Shown here: one piece after another, positions 17,597 to 26,605 of the stretch | Layout: the number at the start of each line of letters is the position of its first letter | Position numbering within the stretch: the first letter of the stretch is position 1 | From: JAJRRL01 sp047404195 | GTDB taxonomy: Bacteria > Pseudomonadota > Gammaproteobacteria > JAJRRL01 | Direction: 5' to 3' | NCBI GenBank assembly: GCA_047404195.1 | Contig: JBDOIU010000002.1 | Coordinates: forward strand, 117,586 to 181,585 | Length of the DNA stretch: 64,000 nt | Translations under genes and position numbers: made by a program | The notes under the pieces: model-generated | What the model was told of the DNA's origin: nothing | Seen by the model: only the letters and a program-made list of their open reading frames with translations | Database searches by the model: none

Positions 17597-18337
17597 CTAG
17601 TTCGCCGAGGTCGGACCTAGGTTGCCATTCCACGTACTCTCTTCGGGAGGTTTTGCGTCATCTGGCGGCAAGAAATGATCCAAATGATGTCGTGCAATTG
17701 CTGCTGAACTTGCTTTCGCAGTGGCAGTCACGGCTGCACAGATTAAACTGACTAGGCCAATGACCACTGCAACGGAAACTGCCAGTGCGGCAACAGTGGG
17801 TTGCTGATGTATCAGCTGCATGAGTTTAGGAAGGGTATAAGCAGCAAGTGCGGCCACTTTGCTTGCAGTACCAGCATATGCTGCGGTGAGTACACCTGCA
17901 ATCACCGCGCCACCAAGAGCTGCATAAGCAGAGTGGGCAAGTAACCCATTTTTACCGTGTGCATGGCTATGTAGAACTCGCAGGAACGATTTGGCAGCGC
18001 TAAGCTGCTTTGAAGAATCAAGCTCAAGCTCAAGGTCAGTGTAATCTTGGCTATAATTACCATCTTCTGAATCCACCGCACGCAGTGTAATGTCACACTG
18101 CTTTATAGCCTTGTTCTCATTGCTGGACAGCATTTGACCAACAAGTACTTCCGCACTGATATGAGATGGGTTTTTTTTCTGAAATGTTCCGTCATCTTCT
18201 GGTATTTTTTCATACGCTCGGCACTTAAGATTGGGAGTCCAGTTCACACCTTTGAGAATACTTGCTATGGAATCGTGTATTTTTGTTTGGACAGAACTGA
18301 GTTTGCCCGAAAGCGCATCATCATTTATTACTGGCAT
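17597..18337 (-). CDS. Unknown protein with C-terminal transmembrane hairpin
   Basis: 246 aa. The first 125 residues are polar and charged. Two Ala/Val-rich hydrophobic segments follow (about 138-160 and 183-210), then a polar Pro/Asn tail. GGGGG precedes the ATG. No recognised family. It is one of three consecutive minus-strand genes of this architecture. An inverted repeat (18358-18379) lies just upstream. Confidence 0.6.
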   Translation of the reverse strand: MPVINDDALSGKLSSVQTKIHDSIASILKGVNWTPNLKCRAYEKIPEDDGTFQKKNPSHISAEVLVGQMLSSNENKAIKQCDITLRAVDSEDGNYSQDYTDLELELDSSKQLSAAKSFLRVLHSHAHGKNGLLAHSAYAALGGAVIAGVLTAAYAGTASKVAALAAYTLPKLMQLIHQQPTVAALAVSVAVVIGLVSLICAAVTATAKASSAAIARHHLDHFLPPDDAKPPEESTWNGNLGPTSAN

Positions 18338-18357
18338 TTTGCCCCCATATTTGTAGT

Positions 18358-18379
18358 TGTTAACAGTTTTAGGTTAACA
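18358..18379. promoter_or_regulatory. Inverted repeat upstream of TM-hairpin gene
   Basis: TGTTAAC and GTTAACA are separated by 8 bp, about 20 bp before the start of the 246-aa gene. The position and symmetry suit an operator; the binding protein is unknown. Confidence 0.3.
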
Positions 18380-18432
18380 TGCGCGGTTATGATGCACAAG
18401 CAACGGTAAAGCTGATGACATGCTTAAATGTA

Positions 18433-19389
18433 TTACTGTGTGCTGGTGGTGGTTTTTTGACTGATTGAGTAGTGTTTTTTTGTAGACGACTCAGGTGGGA
18501 ATAATGTGAATTCTTTTCTTGTCTCTTTAGGCGTGTTCAGAGCTGCAAGTTTAAATTTCTCGATGTCATCATTTGTAAAAAAACTCGTTGGCAGCTTTTC
18601 TTGATCAAGTTTTTTGTGAAGCAGCGGTCTGACTGCGGTGTTGTCATGAAGTAATGCCTCTTTGGCAGATGCATAGCAATGGTACTTCCACAAAGTACTG
18701 GTTATGGCCATTGAAATACAGCCGATTACGAATGTGATGGCAGCAAAAGCAATGGGTGATAGCCCAGGGATGAGGGTATGGCCATGCAGCATAAACAGGT
18801 TGAAGGACTTGTCGGCAATGAGTGCCATGACGCCAGGGCCAATCAGGGACGAAGCAATACGAATCGGTGCCATGACAGAGCCTTGACCAACTAGGAGCAG
18901 TGCAAGACGTTTTTTATGCTGCCAGTTAAAAATTTGCCACAAACGTTTACAGGCTATGTATATTGTTTGTAATTGTTCTGGGGTAAGTTTCCTGTCAGAG
19001 TCACTTGGCGAAGCAGATTCTATGAGAGAGGCGCCCTCGGATTCAGGATCAGCATTTGTTTTTGCTATTTTGCCATTAAATGGCACACAGGCATTGAGGA
19101 TCATGGCAATGGTCCACAATTGCTTTGCTTTGTTATCGGAAATGCCTTTATCAATTATGTAATTGTCCAGCCAGGTCAGAAAAGCATGCTGTGAGATGCC
19201 TTTTGAGGATAGTTTGTCACCATGCTGAGTGAAAATACTACATAGGTTTATGATCGTTTGTTTTGGCTTACTGGTGCCCTCTTTGGCGTTGCTGCGGTGG
19301 CTCCTTGAATGGCCACGGTAGCTTTTTTGCAGCCTTTTGATATGGTTTTCTAAGGTAGTAATTTGTTTGTCAGAGAGTGGTTTTAGCAT
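18433..19389 (-). CDS. Unknown membrane-associated protein, possibly paralogous to next gene
   Basis: 318 aa. A basic, Ser-rich N-terminus is followed by a helical region. Hydrophobic segments lie at about residues 168-192 and 205-235, then a 75-residue polar C-terminal tail. AAGGGAT precedes the ATG. It starts two bases after the 215-aa gene. Both have a similar order: a helix opening with [L/W]T-x-[E/D]-Q-[L/F], a Gly-rich hydrophobic segment, and a second segment of the form PxxFAAITFVIG or PPLVLIMAGAAL. An ancient tandem duplication is possible. Function unknown. Confidence 0.6.
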   Translation of the reverse strand: MLKPLSDKQITTLENHIKRLQKSYRGHSRSHRSNAKEGTSKPKQTIINLCSIFTQHGDKLSSKGISQHAFLTWLDNYIIDKGISDNKAKQLWTIAMILNACVPFNGKIAKTNADPESEGASLIESASPSDSDRKLTPEQLQTIYIACKRLWQIFNWQHKKRLALLLVGQGSVMAPIRIASSLIGPGVMALIADKSFNLFMLHGHTLIPGLSPIAFAAITFVIGCISMAITSTLWKYHCYASAKEALLHDNTAVRPLLHKKLDQEKLPTSFFTNDDIEKFKLAALNTPKETRKEFTLFPPESSTKKHYSISQKTTTSTQ

Positions 19390-19391
19390 AT

Positions 19392-20039
19392 TTAAGATCC
19401 CTTCACGGTTGCGGCTGAACTGACTAAATGTAGCTGAATCTCACTCCGAAGCATTGATACTGTTGATTGGCGCTTGCAGCTGAGGACGGTGCTGTTCACA
19501 ATGAATGTGATTGCCAGTGTGGCCAGAGCTGCACCAGCCATAATCAATACCAGGGGTGGGATTTGGGTGGTACCCATAGCTATATTATTAAACAAAAAAT
19601 GAGTGATACTTTGCATCGCAGTATTTGAGATCAAATCAGGGGCTACGTGGTTCAGTGTTGGGATAGCCAATGCCACCAGACCAGCAAGCATACCAGCAGC
19701 AGTGCCAGCTAGCCCTGATTTGCCTAGGCCATCAACCAGCATGGGTCCAGCATCGGCCTTTCTGATGCGGTAAATGGCTTTGGCGTATTCAAATTGATCA
19801 CTAGTCCATTTGGGGTAGGACGCAGTTGTATCCGATGCTGCTGATTCCTTGTCTAGTGGGAAAAGTATTTTGAGAAGAGATAGAAACGCTTTTTGAGTTT
19901 GATGATTTGGGTCAGCTTGAGTACCAAACACACGCTTGAAGTAAGATTCAGGCGTTGCCTTTTCAAGGCAGTTTGCTTTAAGTCCACGTAATCGTTCATG
20001 CAGTTTGAAGTGTTTGTAATGAGCGGTATCGCTTTTCAT
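19392..20039 (-). CDS. Unknown protein with C-terminal transmembrane hairpin
   Basis: 215 aa. About 110 polar residues precede two hydrophobic segments (about 112-135 and 160-185, Gly/Ala-rich), then a short tail. AGGATA precedes the ATG. It is the first gene of a pair with the 318-aa protein (2-bp gap) and lies 92 bp downstream of epmA on the same strand. No family recognised. Confidence 0.6.
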   Translation of the reverse strand: MKSDTAHYKHFKLHERLRGLKANCLEKATPESYFKRVFGTQADPNHQTQKAFLSLLKILFPLDKESAASDTTASYPKWTSDQFEYAKAIYRIRKADAGPMLVDGLGKSGLAGTAAGMLAGLVALAIPTLNHVAPDLISNTAMQSITHFLFNNIAMGTTQIPPLVLIMAGAALATLAITFIVNSTVLSCKRQSTVSMLRSEIQLHLVSSAATVKGS

Positions 20040-20131
20040 AATTGTTTATCCTGTGAAGTAACTTTTTCTATTTTAACAAATTTTGCGCACATCAGCAAGC
20101 GGTGGCATTTTTGTAGATAACAGGTGTAAAT

Positions 20132-21094
20132 TCAGTGAGTTGCAAAACTCATCACGTCAGCAATGGTATCTTTCTGCATTAATATTGCCAGTAATCGTTC
20201 GATACCAATCGCCATGCCAGCGCATACGGGCAAGCCTGCTTGTAATGATGCAATGAAATTTGGATCGATATCATGTACAGCCAGACCAAGTGCTTCCCGG
20301 TGTTGTTGGTCCTGTTTAAAGCGTTGTGTTTGGCAGTCAGGGTCGCATAACTCGTCAAAGCCATTGCCAATTTCTTGGTCGCCCCAGTAGAGTTCAAAAC
20401 GCTTTGCGAGCAGTGGATTGTGTGGATGAATGCGTGCCAGGGCTGCCTGGCTGGCTGGAAAATCAATGACAAATGTCGGTGTTTTCGGGTTTAGCTTGGG
20501 TTCGATGACATGGGTAAAGCACAGCTGTAATAAAGTATCACGCGGCGAGTCCAGTACGGCATGCGAGACAGTCAGTTCAGTTTCAACCCATTGTCGGATC
20601 AGCTTGTCGTCGGCAGTGGTGGGATCGAAGTGGCAGTACTTTTGAAAAAGCGCGCAATATGAGTGGCTGACACAGGGTGTTTCCACGCCACAATATGCCA
20701 GTAAGGCAGCGATATCAGCACGCAGCTCTGCGTCGTTATAGCCGACGCGATACCATTCGAGCATGGTGAATTCGCATTGATGCCAGGGGCTGTGGATATC
20801 ATCACGAAAAACGGGGCCGATTTGATAGATACTTGGCATGCCCGCTGCCAGCAGACGTTTCATGGCATATTCAGGAGAGGTTTGTAGGAAATATTTTTGT
20901 GGCGCGTGTTCGCGTTGTGCGCTCATGCTGTGTGTCTGAGGGTCGGTGACTGTATGCGATCCTAAACAGGGTGTTGTTACCTCTATGACGCCACTTTCGG
21001 CGAAGTAACCCCGTATTTTGCTGATTATAGCAGCACGTTTGATGAGGTTTTCGCAAGTGGCGCTGGGCTGCCAAGCTTGTTTAGGACTTGACAC
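20132..21094 (-). CDS. epmA: EF-P--(R)-beta-lysine ligase EpmA
   Basis: Paralogue of the catalytic domain of class II lysyl-tRNA synthetase. It attaches beta-lysine to Lys34 of elongation factor P, letting ribosomes pass polyproline stretches. The 320-aa protein lacks the tRNA anticodon-binding domain. It shows class II motifs: VTTPCLGSHTVTDP, the motif 2 region PVFRDDIHSPWHQCEFTMLEW, and the C-terminal GMAIGIERLLA (motif 3). The GTG start overlaps the end of efp by 14 bp, so it is coupled to its substrate gene. The partner epmB is not in the window. Confidence 0.94.
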   Translation of the reverse strand: MSSPKQAWQPSATCENLIKRAAIISKIRGYFAESGVIEVTTPCLGSHTVTDPQTHSMSAQREHAPQKYFLQTSPEYAMKRLLAAGMPSIYQIGPVFRDDIHSPWHQCEFTMLEWYRVGYNDAELRADIAALLAYCGVETPCVSHSYCALFQKYCHFDPTTADDKLIRQWVETELTVSHAVLDSPRDTLLQLCFTHVIEPKLNPKTPTFVIDFPASQAALARIHPHNPLLAKRFELYWGDQEIGNGFDELCDPDCQTQRFKQDQQHREALGLAVHDIDPNFIASLQAGLPVCAGMAIGIERLLAILMQKDTIADVMSFATH

Positions 21095-21650
21095 GAGATA
21101 CGTATTCCGCAGTTCGTGTATCTACTTTGATTACTTCATCCTGGTTGACAAACAGTGGTACACGCACCGTTGCGCCTGTTTCCAGTTTGGCTGGTTTACT
21201 ACCACCACTGGCCGTATCGCCACGTAGGCCAGGATCCGTTTCTACGATTTTGAGTGAAACAAAAGTGGGCGCTGTGACACTGATAGCAGCACCGTTGTAC
21301 AATGTGACTTGACACTGGTCTTCTTCAGTCAGCCATTGCGCGGCATCGGCCATCACGTCTTTGTTCATTTGGTGCTGCTCGAAGCTATTTGGATCCATGA
21401 AGTGCCAAAACTCGCCATCACTGTACAAGTAGGTCATTTCTGTTTCAAGGACATCGGCTGTGGGTACGCTCTCGCCAGACTTAAACGTCCTTTCAATGAC
21501 ACGTCCAGTGAGCAAGTTACGTAGCTTGACGCGGTTAAAGGCTTGGCCTTTGCCTGGTTTGACAATAATATTCTCAATGATGCTGCAAGGAGCGTTATCA
21601 ATGATGATTTTTAGACCATTTTTGAACAAGTTAGTGCTGACGTTACTCAT
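21081..21650 (-). CDS. efp: Elongation factor P
   Basis: Translation factor that relieves ribosome stalling at consecutive prolines. From ATG 21650 it is 189 aa, matching the family, with the modified lysine exactly at position 34 in VKPGKGQAFNRVKLR. The three-barrel organisation ends with the conserved DTRTAEYVSRVK. A longer frame extends upstream but lacks family similarity. GGAG lies eight bases before the ATG. epmA follows with a 14-bp overlap, so the modification enzyme is made together with its target. Confidence 0.96.
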   Translation of the reverse strand: MSNVSTNLFKNGLKIIIDNAPCSIIENIIVKPGKGQAFNRVKLRNLLTGRVIERTFKSGESVPTADVLETEMTYLYSDGEFWHFMDPNSFEQHQMNKDVMADAAQWLTEEDQCQVTLYNGAAISVTAPTFVSLKIVETDPGLRGDTASGGSKPAKLETGATVRVPLFVNQDEVIKVDTRTAEYVSRVKS

Positions 21651-21823
21651 GAACCGTGCTCCATTGTGGTAGGTAAAACATATACGCATCATACCAGACT
21701 GAGCGTTGATGTACATGCTGCGTTGATACGGTAGTTTTGAGTTATTATCTGTGTTATGGTTCAACACTATTGCTATATAGCATATTCAAAAACGGTCAAT
21801 TACAGTAAAACAAGAGGCGTGTC

Positions 21824-22906
21824 ATGAAAGCAACAAAAGAACAACGTGAGATTGAACTCGTAGCCTTGCCTAAGGCATTGCCTGCAATACTGCAATCACA
21901 ACCAGTGGTATTCCTGGATTTATCAGATCTTAAAATAGATTTGGTCAGATCGCCCATCACGATATCACACAAGTTTGGCATACCGGGGAATTTGGATAAA
22001 ATTGTAGATCAGATTGGTGTCAATCCCTCGAATAGTTTATTGCATCTTCTAAAGTTGCCCACACATGCACAGCGCCCACTGCCGCAGAAGCCACCTCACA
22101 GTGTGATTGTGTGGATGATTTGGTTGGGTGAGATGCAAAAACCGTTGGCAGAACACATTCGTCAATTTGCAGCTGCAGTGCTGGTGCATGGAGGTCATTT
22201 TTCACTATGCCACAATGGGCCAGCGGCGAAGCAGCTCGCGGATGTGCATTGCGTACATTACCGTGATATCGATTTTCAAGCGTACACAGACATGGTGCGT
22301 CCTGTTATTGCTGCACTGTGTCAAAAACAGTGCTTCCATGCAGCCAGTGATGTGTTGCGATTTGCTTTATTTTTGAATAAGCCAAGGCAGTTGCCACAAA
22401 TTTATACGGATTGCAGTACAGCGGTGTCTGAGGTTGCTGCTTTATTATCAACTGCAAAGGCAAAAAGTGATCAAGTATTACGGGTACGAGATGGTTACCA
22501 GCTATGGGCAACACGGTCGCAAACGGGTTTTTTCAGAGTAGTGACGGTTGCGATGTTGTGTTATGTCATGCGCCACCCACCCGCTGAGGGGCAGCGTGCA
22601 TATGATTATGCATTGCGCTCAACCGCTCAGGTTGTTGGTTATTTATTCCATCAGCATGGCGCGGAAAGCACGGTCGACTTCGCATTTTTTGATGGTTGTC
22701 ACAAGCCAGGCATCGATGATTTGCCGTTGGAGCAGCAAGCGACGGCAGTGCAAAAGTGTTTGTTGAAAAAATGTGTAGATCAGTCAACAATTGAACACCC
22801 TAAGTTCAGTTGTCTATTGGCTGATCTGTTTCCAGAAAAGCAAGCACCGATAGATTTTCACTTGTTTTTAGCGCAGGAACGTGAGCGTTCAACACTGTTT
22901 GATTAA
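21824..22906 (+). CDS. Putative toxin-like glycosyltransferase, degenerate DxD
   Basis: 360 aa, not closely recognised. Residues 94-103 (VIVWMIWLGE) and residues 173-197 resemble the sugar-nucleotide fold of GT44/GT32 enzymes such as clostridial TcdA/TcdB. In particular, AASDVLR at 173-179 matches their AASDILR block, which binds the nucleotide sugar. The block after it, IYTDCS, sits where those enzymes have the metal-binding DxD; here the second Asp is Ser. Activity may therefore be lost or altered. Legionella-type pathogens use such enzymes as injected effectors. It is divergent from efp and seven bases upstream of the priA region. The family assignment is an inference. Confidence 0.5.
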   Translation: MKATKEQREIELVALPKALPAILQSQPVVFLDLSDLKIDLVRSPITISHKFGIPGNLDKIVDQIGVNPSNSLLHLLKLPTHAQRPLPQKPPHSVIVWMIWLGEMQKPLAEHIRQFAAAVLVHGGHFSLCHNGPAAKQLADVHCVHYRDIDFQAYTDMVRPVIAALCQKQCFHAASDVLRFALFLNKPRQLPQIYTDCSTAVSEVAALLSTAKAKSDQVLRVRDGYQLWATRSQTGFFRVVTVAMLCYVMRHPPAEGQRAYDYALRSTAQVVGYLFHQHGAESTVDFAFFDGCHKPGIDDLPLEQQATAVQKCLLKKCVDQSTIEHPKFSCLLADLFPEKQAPIDFHLFLAQERERSTLFD

Positions 22907-22942
22907 GGTGCTTTGTTTCCTGATGTCCGCTATGATGAGACC

Positions 22943-25147
22943 ATGAATACGTCATCCACTATTTGGCAGGTGGCTGTGCCATGCCCGCTGCCTTGCACAC
23001 TTGATTATCTGAGCCCATCAGCTGAGGCGGCTACTCTATGTCAGCCAGGTTGCCGCGTGTGGGTACCGCTGGGTCGCCGGCGTGTGGTTGGTGTCGTCCT
23101 GGCCATTGTGACCGAGAGTGATTGTCCAGCACAGAAGCTCCGTCAAGCTTTTGAGCTCATTGATACAACAGCCATTTTTAGTGTTGCGCAGTGTGCGGAA
23201 TTGCAGTGGATGAGTCGTTATTATCATATGCCAATTGGACAAGTATTCGCCGAGGCCATGCCGAAAGCGTTACGCCTCGGTAAACCGTCAACGTGTCCCC
23301 ATGATGAATTCGTTGCGCTGACGCTTGATGGGCGGTGTGCATTACAGCAACAGCGCGTGAAAGGACAACGTCAGCTGAGTTTGTTGACACAATTGCAGGC
23401 GCATGCGCAGGGACTGACCCGCGAAGCATGTCGTGCACTGGGTGTGAGCAGTGCGGTCTTGCGCAGCTGTGAAGAACGTGGCTGGATCGCATGCACACAG
23501 TCAGAGCGGTCACCTTGGCAGGTTGGTTCAATCGCAGAAAAAGGCACGCTGACTTTAAATGAGGAGCAACAGGCGGCAGTCGATGCCATTCAAGCTTGTG
23601 AATCATTCAATGTCATGGTGCTACAGGGCATTACCGGCAGTGGCAAAACGGAAGTTTATTTTAAGGCAATGCAATCAGTGCTGCAGCGTGGTCAAACAGT
23701 TCTGCTACTCATTCCAGAAATTTCACTGACGCCGCAAACGCTGGCGCGTATCACAGCACGTTTTGATGTGCCTGTTGTCAGTTATCATTCACGTGCAACG
23801 GATAAGGCGCGGTATGCGGCATGGTTACAATGCTATCATCAGCAAGCGGCCATTGTCGTGGGTACTCGCTCAGCCATTTTTTTACCGGCACCACGTTGTG
23901 GGTTAATCATCATTGACGAGTCACATGATAATGCCTACAAGCAGCAAAGTGGTCTGCGATATAATGCGCAGCACATGGCGATACGTCGTGCGCAATGGTT
24001 GGATATCCCAATTGTGCTGGGAAGCGCCACACCCAGTTTGGCGACTTTGTACAACATCGAGCGTGAGCGTTATCAAGTACTGCGCTTAACGCAACAGGCA
24101 ACGGGTATAGCCCGACCTGATATCGAAGCCATTGCTTTGGATCCAGCAACTGCCGTTGGTGGATTAAGTCCGGCTTTATTGCAGGCGATTGCTGATTGTT
24201 TACAGCGTTCGCAGCAGGTGTTGTTGTTTTTGAATCGTCGCGGCTTTTCTCCGTTGTATTTATGTCATCATTGTCGTTTTATTTGTGAATGTCCTCGTTG
24301 CGATGTGCCGCTGACCTTTCATCAAAATAAAAGTCATTTACGTTGCCATCATTGTGGCTGGCAACAAACGCCACCACGTTATTGTCCGCAGTGCAAGCAA
24401 GCCAACTGTATTCCGGCTGGTGTGGGCACAGAGCAGGTGGAGACTGTTATTAAAGAGCAATTTCCACAAGCGCGTTGCCTGCGTATAGACCGTGATACCA
24501 CACGTAAGGTTGGCAGCTTACAGGCTTCACTAGAGCAAGCAGCAGCCCACGAGGCGGATGTGTTGATAGGGACGCAGATGTTAGCCAAGGGACATCATTT
24601 TAAATCATTGGCATTGGTAGCCATTTTAAATGCGGACCAAGGATTCTATTGCAGTGATTTTACAGCGCTCGAAAAAACAGCGCAGCTGATCGTACAAGTA
24701 GCAGGGCGTGCTGGTCGCGAAGTGAAGGGTGCGCGTGTGATGTTGCAGTCGACACTGTTAGAGCATCCATTGTTGCAAGTGTTGTTGCGAGAAGGGTATG
24801 ATGCTTTTGCGCAGGCGCTGTTGCAGGAGCGTCACCAGTCTGGTTTGCCACCGCAGGCAGCATTTGCCATTGTGGGTGTGAGCGGTCGATATGAAGCATC
24901 TGCACAGCAATGTTTGCAGGATCTCAGGACAGTCTGTCAACAAAAGCATGCGCATTGTCAACTATTAGGTCCTATGCCAGCATTGTTGCAAAAAAAAGCT
25001 GGACAGTTTCGCTTTCAATTGGGCGTGTTGGCCAGTGACCGTCAAGCCATTCAACAGGCATGTGTTACTATTCGGCAGTTTTTATCGGGTGATGACTTTA
25101 AACAATTACAATACTTTTTAGATATTGATCCCATCTCATTGTATTGA
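22943..25147 (+). CDS. priA: Primosomal protein N' (replication restart helicase PriA)
   Basis: 3'-5' DNA helicase that reloads DnaB at stalled forks. From ATG 22943 it is 734 aa, as in E. coli. An N-terminal DNA-binding part is followed by Walker A GITGSGKTEVY and Walker B IIDESHD. An eight-cysteine zinc-binding insert follows (CHHC...CPRC...CHHC...CPQC). The C-terminal helicase motifs include GTQMLAKGHHF and QVAGRAGR. The longer frame from 22913 has no ribosome site. It ends five bases before the convergent trkH. Confidence 0.95.
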   Translation: MNTSSTIWQVAVPCPLPCTLDYLSPSAEAATLCQPGCRVWVPLGRRRVVGVVLAIVTESDCPAQKLRQAFELIDTTAIFSVAQCAELQWMSRYYHMPIGQVFAEAMPKALRLGKPSTCPHDEFVALTLDGRCALQQQRVKGQRQLSLLTQLQAHAQGLTREACRALGVSSAVLRSCEERGWIACTQSERSPWQVGSIAEKGTLTLNEEQQAAVDAIQACESFNVMVLQGITGSGKTEVYFKAMQSVLQRGQTVLLLIPEISLTPQTLARITARFDVPVVSYHSRATDKARYAAWLQCYHQQAAIVVGTRSAIFLPAPRCGLIIIDESHDNAYKQQSGLRYNAQHMAIRRAQWLDIPIVLGSATPSLATLYNIERERYQVLRLTQQATGIARPDIEAIALDPATAVGGLSPALLQAIADCLQRSQQVLLFLNRRGFSPLYLCHHCRFICECPRCDVPLTFHQNKSHLRCHHCGWQQTPPRYCPQCKQANCIPAGVGTEQVETVIKEQFPQARCLRIDRDTTRKVGSLQASLEQAAAHEADVLIGTQMLAKGHHFKSLALVAILNADQGFYCSDFTALEKTAQLIVQVAGRAGREVKGARVMLQSTLLEHPLLQVLLREGYDAFAQALLQERHQSGLPPQAAFAIVGVSGRYEASAQQCLQDLRTVCQQKHAHCQLLGPMPALLQKKAGQFRFQLGVLASDRQAIQQACVTIRQFLSGDDFKQLQYFLDIDPISLY

Positions 25148-25151
25148 TTCC

Positions 25152-26594
25152 TCAGCGGCGCCAGTAGCTTGGGATAAATAATACCATCAGCGTGAATATT
25201 TCCAGACGGCCAGCCAGCATTGATAGAATCAGAATCCATTTACTGCCTGCTGTCAGTGCGTGATAGTTACTGGCAACACCGGCAATGCCCGCGCCTGTAT
25301 TGGAGATGCAAGCGACTAATGCAGAAAATGCAGTGAGAAATGGTAGGCCTGTTGCTAACAAAGCGAGTAATAGAATGGCAAATAGCATAATGAATAGAAT
25401 TAAAAAACCCCACATACTGCGAATGACTTTGTCAGGTAGCGGTGACTGTCCAAACTTAATAACGCGTATAGATTTAGGGTGGATGAGGCTATGTAGTTCA
25501 CTCACAGCTTGCTGCTTTAAGATCATACCGCGCATCACTTTAATACCCCCTGCCGTTGAGCCTGCGCAGCCGCCCAGCAAGGAGAGGAATACAAGAACAT
25601 ACGGACAAATAGATGGCCAGATGCTAAAGTCAGTCGTGACCAGGCCAGTCGTGCTGGTAATCGATACCACTGTGAACAGTGCATGGATCCCATTGTCAAG
25701 CATCGTATAGTGATGATGGATCATGAGAATGCAGGCAATGAGTATAGCGCTGATCAGTATGATGCGTAGATAACTACGGCATTCTGGGTCTCGCCAATAA
25801 CTTTGCCATTGCGCATGGCGCAATAATTGGAAGTGTAATGAAAAGCTGATAGCGCCCAGCGCCATAAAGGCTGTTGCAATGAGCTCAATACTGCGACTGT
25901 GATAAAACCCCAGACTGGTGTCATGAATGGAAAATCCGCCAGTTGAAATGGTGCTGAAACTTTCACAAATGGCGGCAAAAGGTGACATACCAGCCACATA
26001 GTAGCTTAAACCACATAATATAATCAAGCCAGTGTAGATGAGCCACAGCGCCTTGGCAGTTTGTGCGATGCGTGGTGTTAATTTAGATTGCTTCATGGGC
26101 CCAGTGATTTCAGCCTGATAAAGTTGCATACCACCCACACCCAGCATTGGTAAAACAGCAACAGCCAACACAACAATGCCGATTCCGCCGAGTAAGTGTA
26201 GTTGTTGTCGATAAAACAGCAGGGAGTGTGGTAAGGAGTCAACATGATTAAAAATAGTGGCTCCTGTCGTGCTCAGTCCAGACATGGACTCAAAAAAAGC
26301 ATTGGTAAAACTCAGTGTGTGATGCAGTTGAAGAAAGAGTGGCAGTGCCGCAAAGAGTGACAGTGTTAACCAAAACAATGTGACAATGATGAAGCCATCA
26401 CCTGTGCGTAGATCTTGTTGGTAGCGCAATTGAGGTAGCCAGAGTAAGACGCCGACAAGCAGTGTCAGTATGAATGTAACAAGATACGGTGTCAGTTGTT
26501 GTTCGTGATAGAGTAATGCCACGATTAATGGAGACAGCATTGTGAAGCTGAAGCACGACAGTAAAATTCCCAATGTTTTGCAGATGGCACGCAT
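25152..26594 (-). CDS. trkH: Trk potassium uptake membrane subunit TrkH
   Basis: Pore-forming K+ transporter subunit of 480 aa. It shows four pore-loop repeats with selectivity-filter glycines (SGLSTTGATIF, SFSTISTGGFSIHD, SITSTTGLVTTDF, ACISNTGAG) and many membrane helices. It works with TrkA, whose gene lies 11 bp upstream in the same operon. Confidence 0.95.
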   Translation of the reverse strand: MRAICKTLGILLSCFSFTMLSPLIVALLYHEQQLTPYLVTFILTLLVGVLLWLPQLRYQQDLRTGDGFIIVTLFWLTLSLFAALPLFLQLHHTLSFTNAFFESMSGLSTTGATIFNHVDSLPHSLLFYRQQLHLLGGIGIVVLAVAVLPMLGVGGMQLYQAEITGPMKQSKLTPRIAQTAKALWLIYTGLIILCGLSYYVAGMSPFAAICESFSTISTGGFSIHDTSLGFYHSRSIELIATAFMALGAISFSLHFQLLRHAQWQSYWRDPECRSYLRIILISAILIACILMIHHHYTMLDNGIHALFTVVSITSTTGLVTTDFSIWPSICPYVLVFLSLLGGCAGSTAGGIKVMRGMILKQQAVSELHSLIHPKSIRVIKFGQSPLPDKVIRSMWGFLILFIMLFAILLLALLATGLPFLTAFSALVACISNTGAGIAGVASNYHALTAGSKWILILSMLAGRLEIFTLMVLFIPSYWRR

Positions 26595-26605
26595 AATCGT
26601 CTCGT

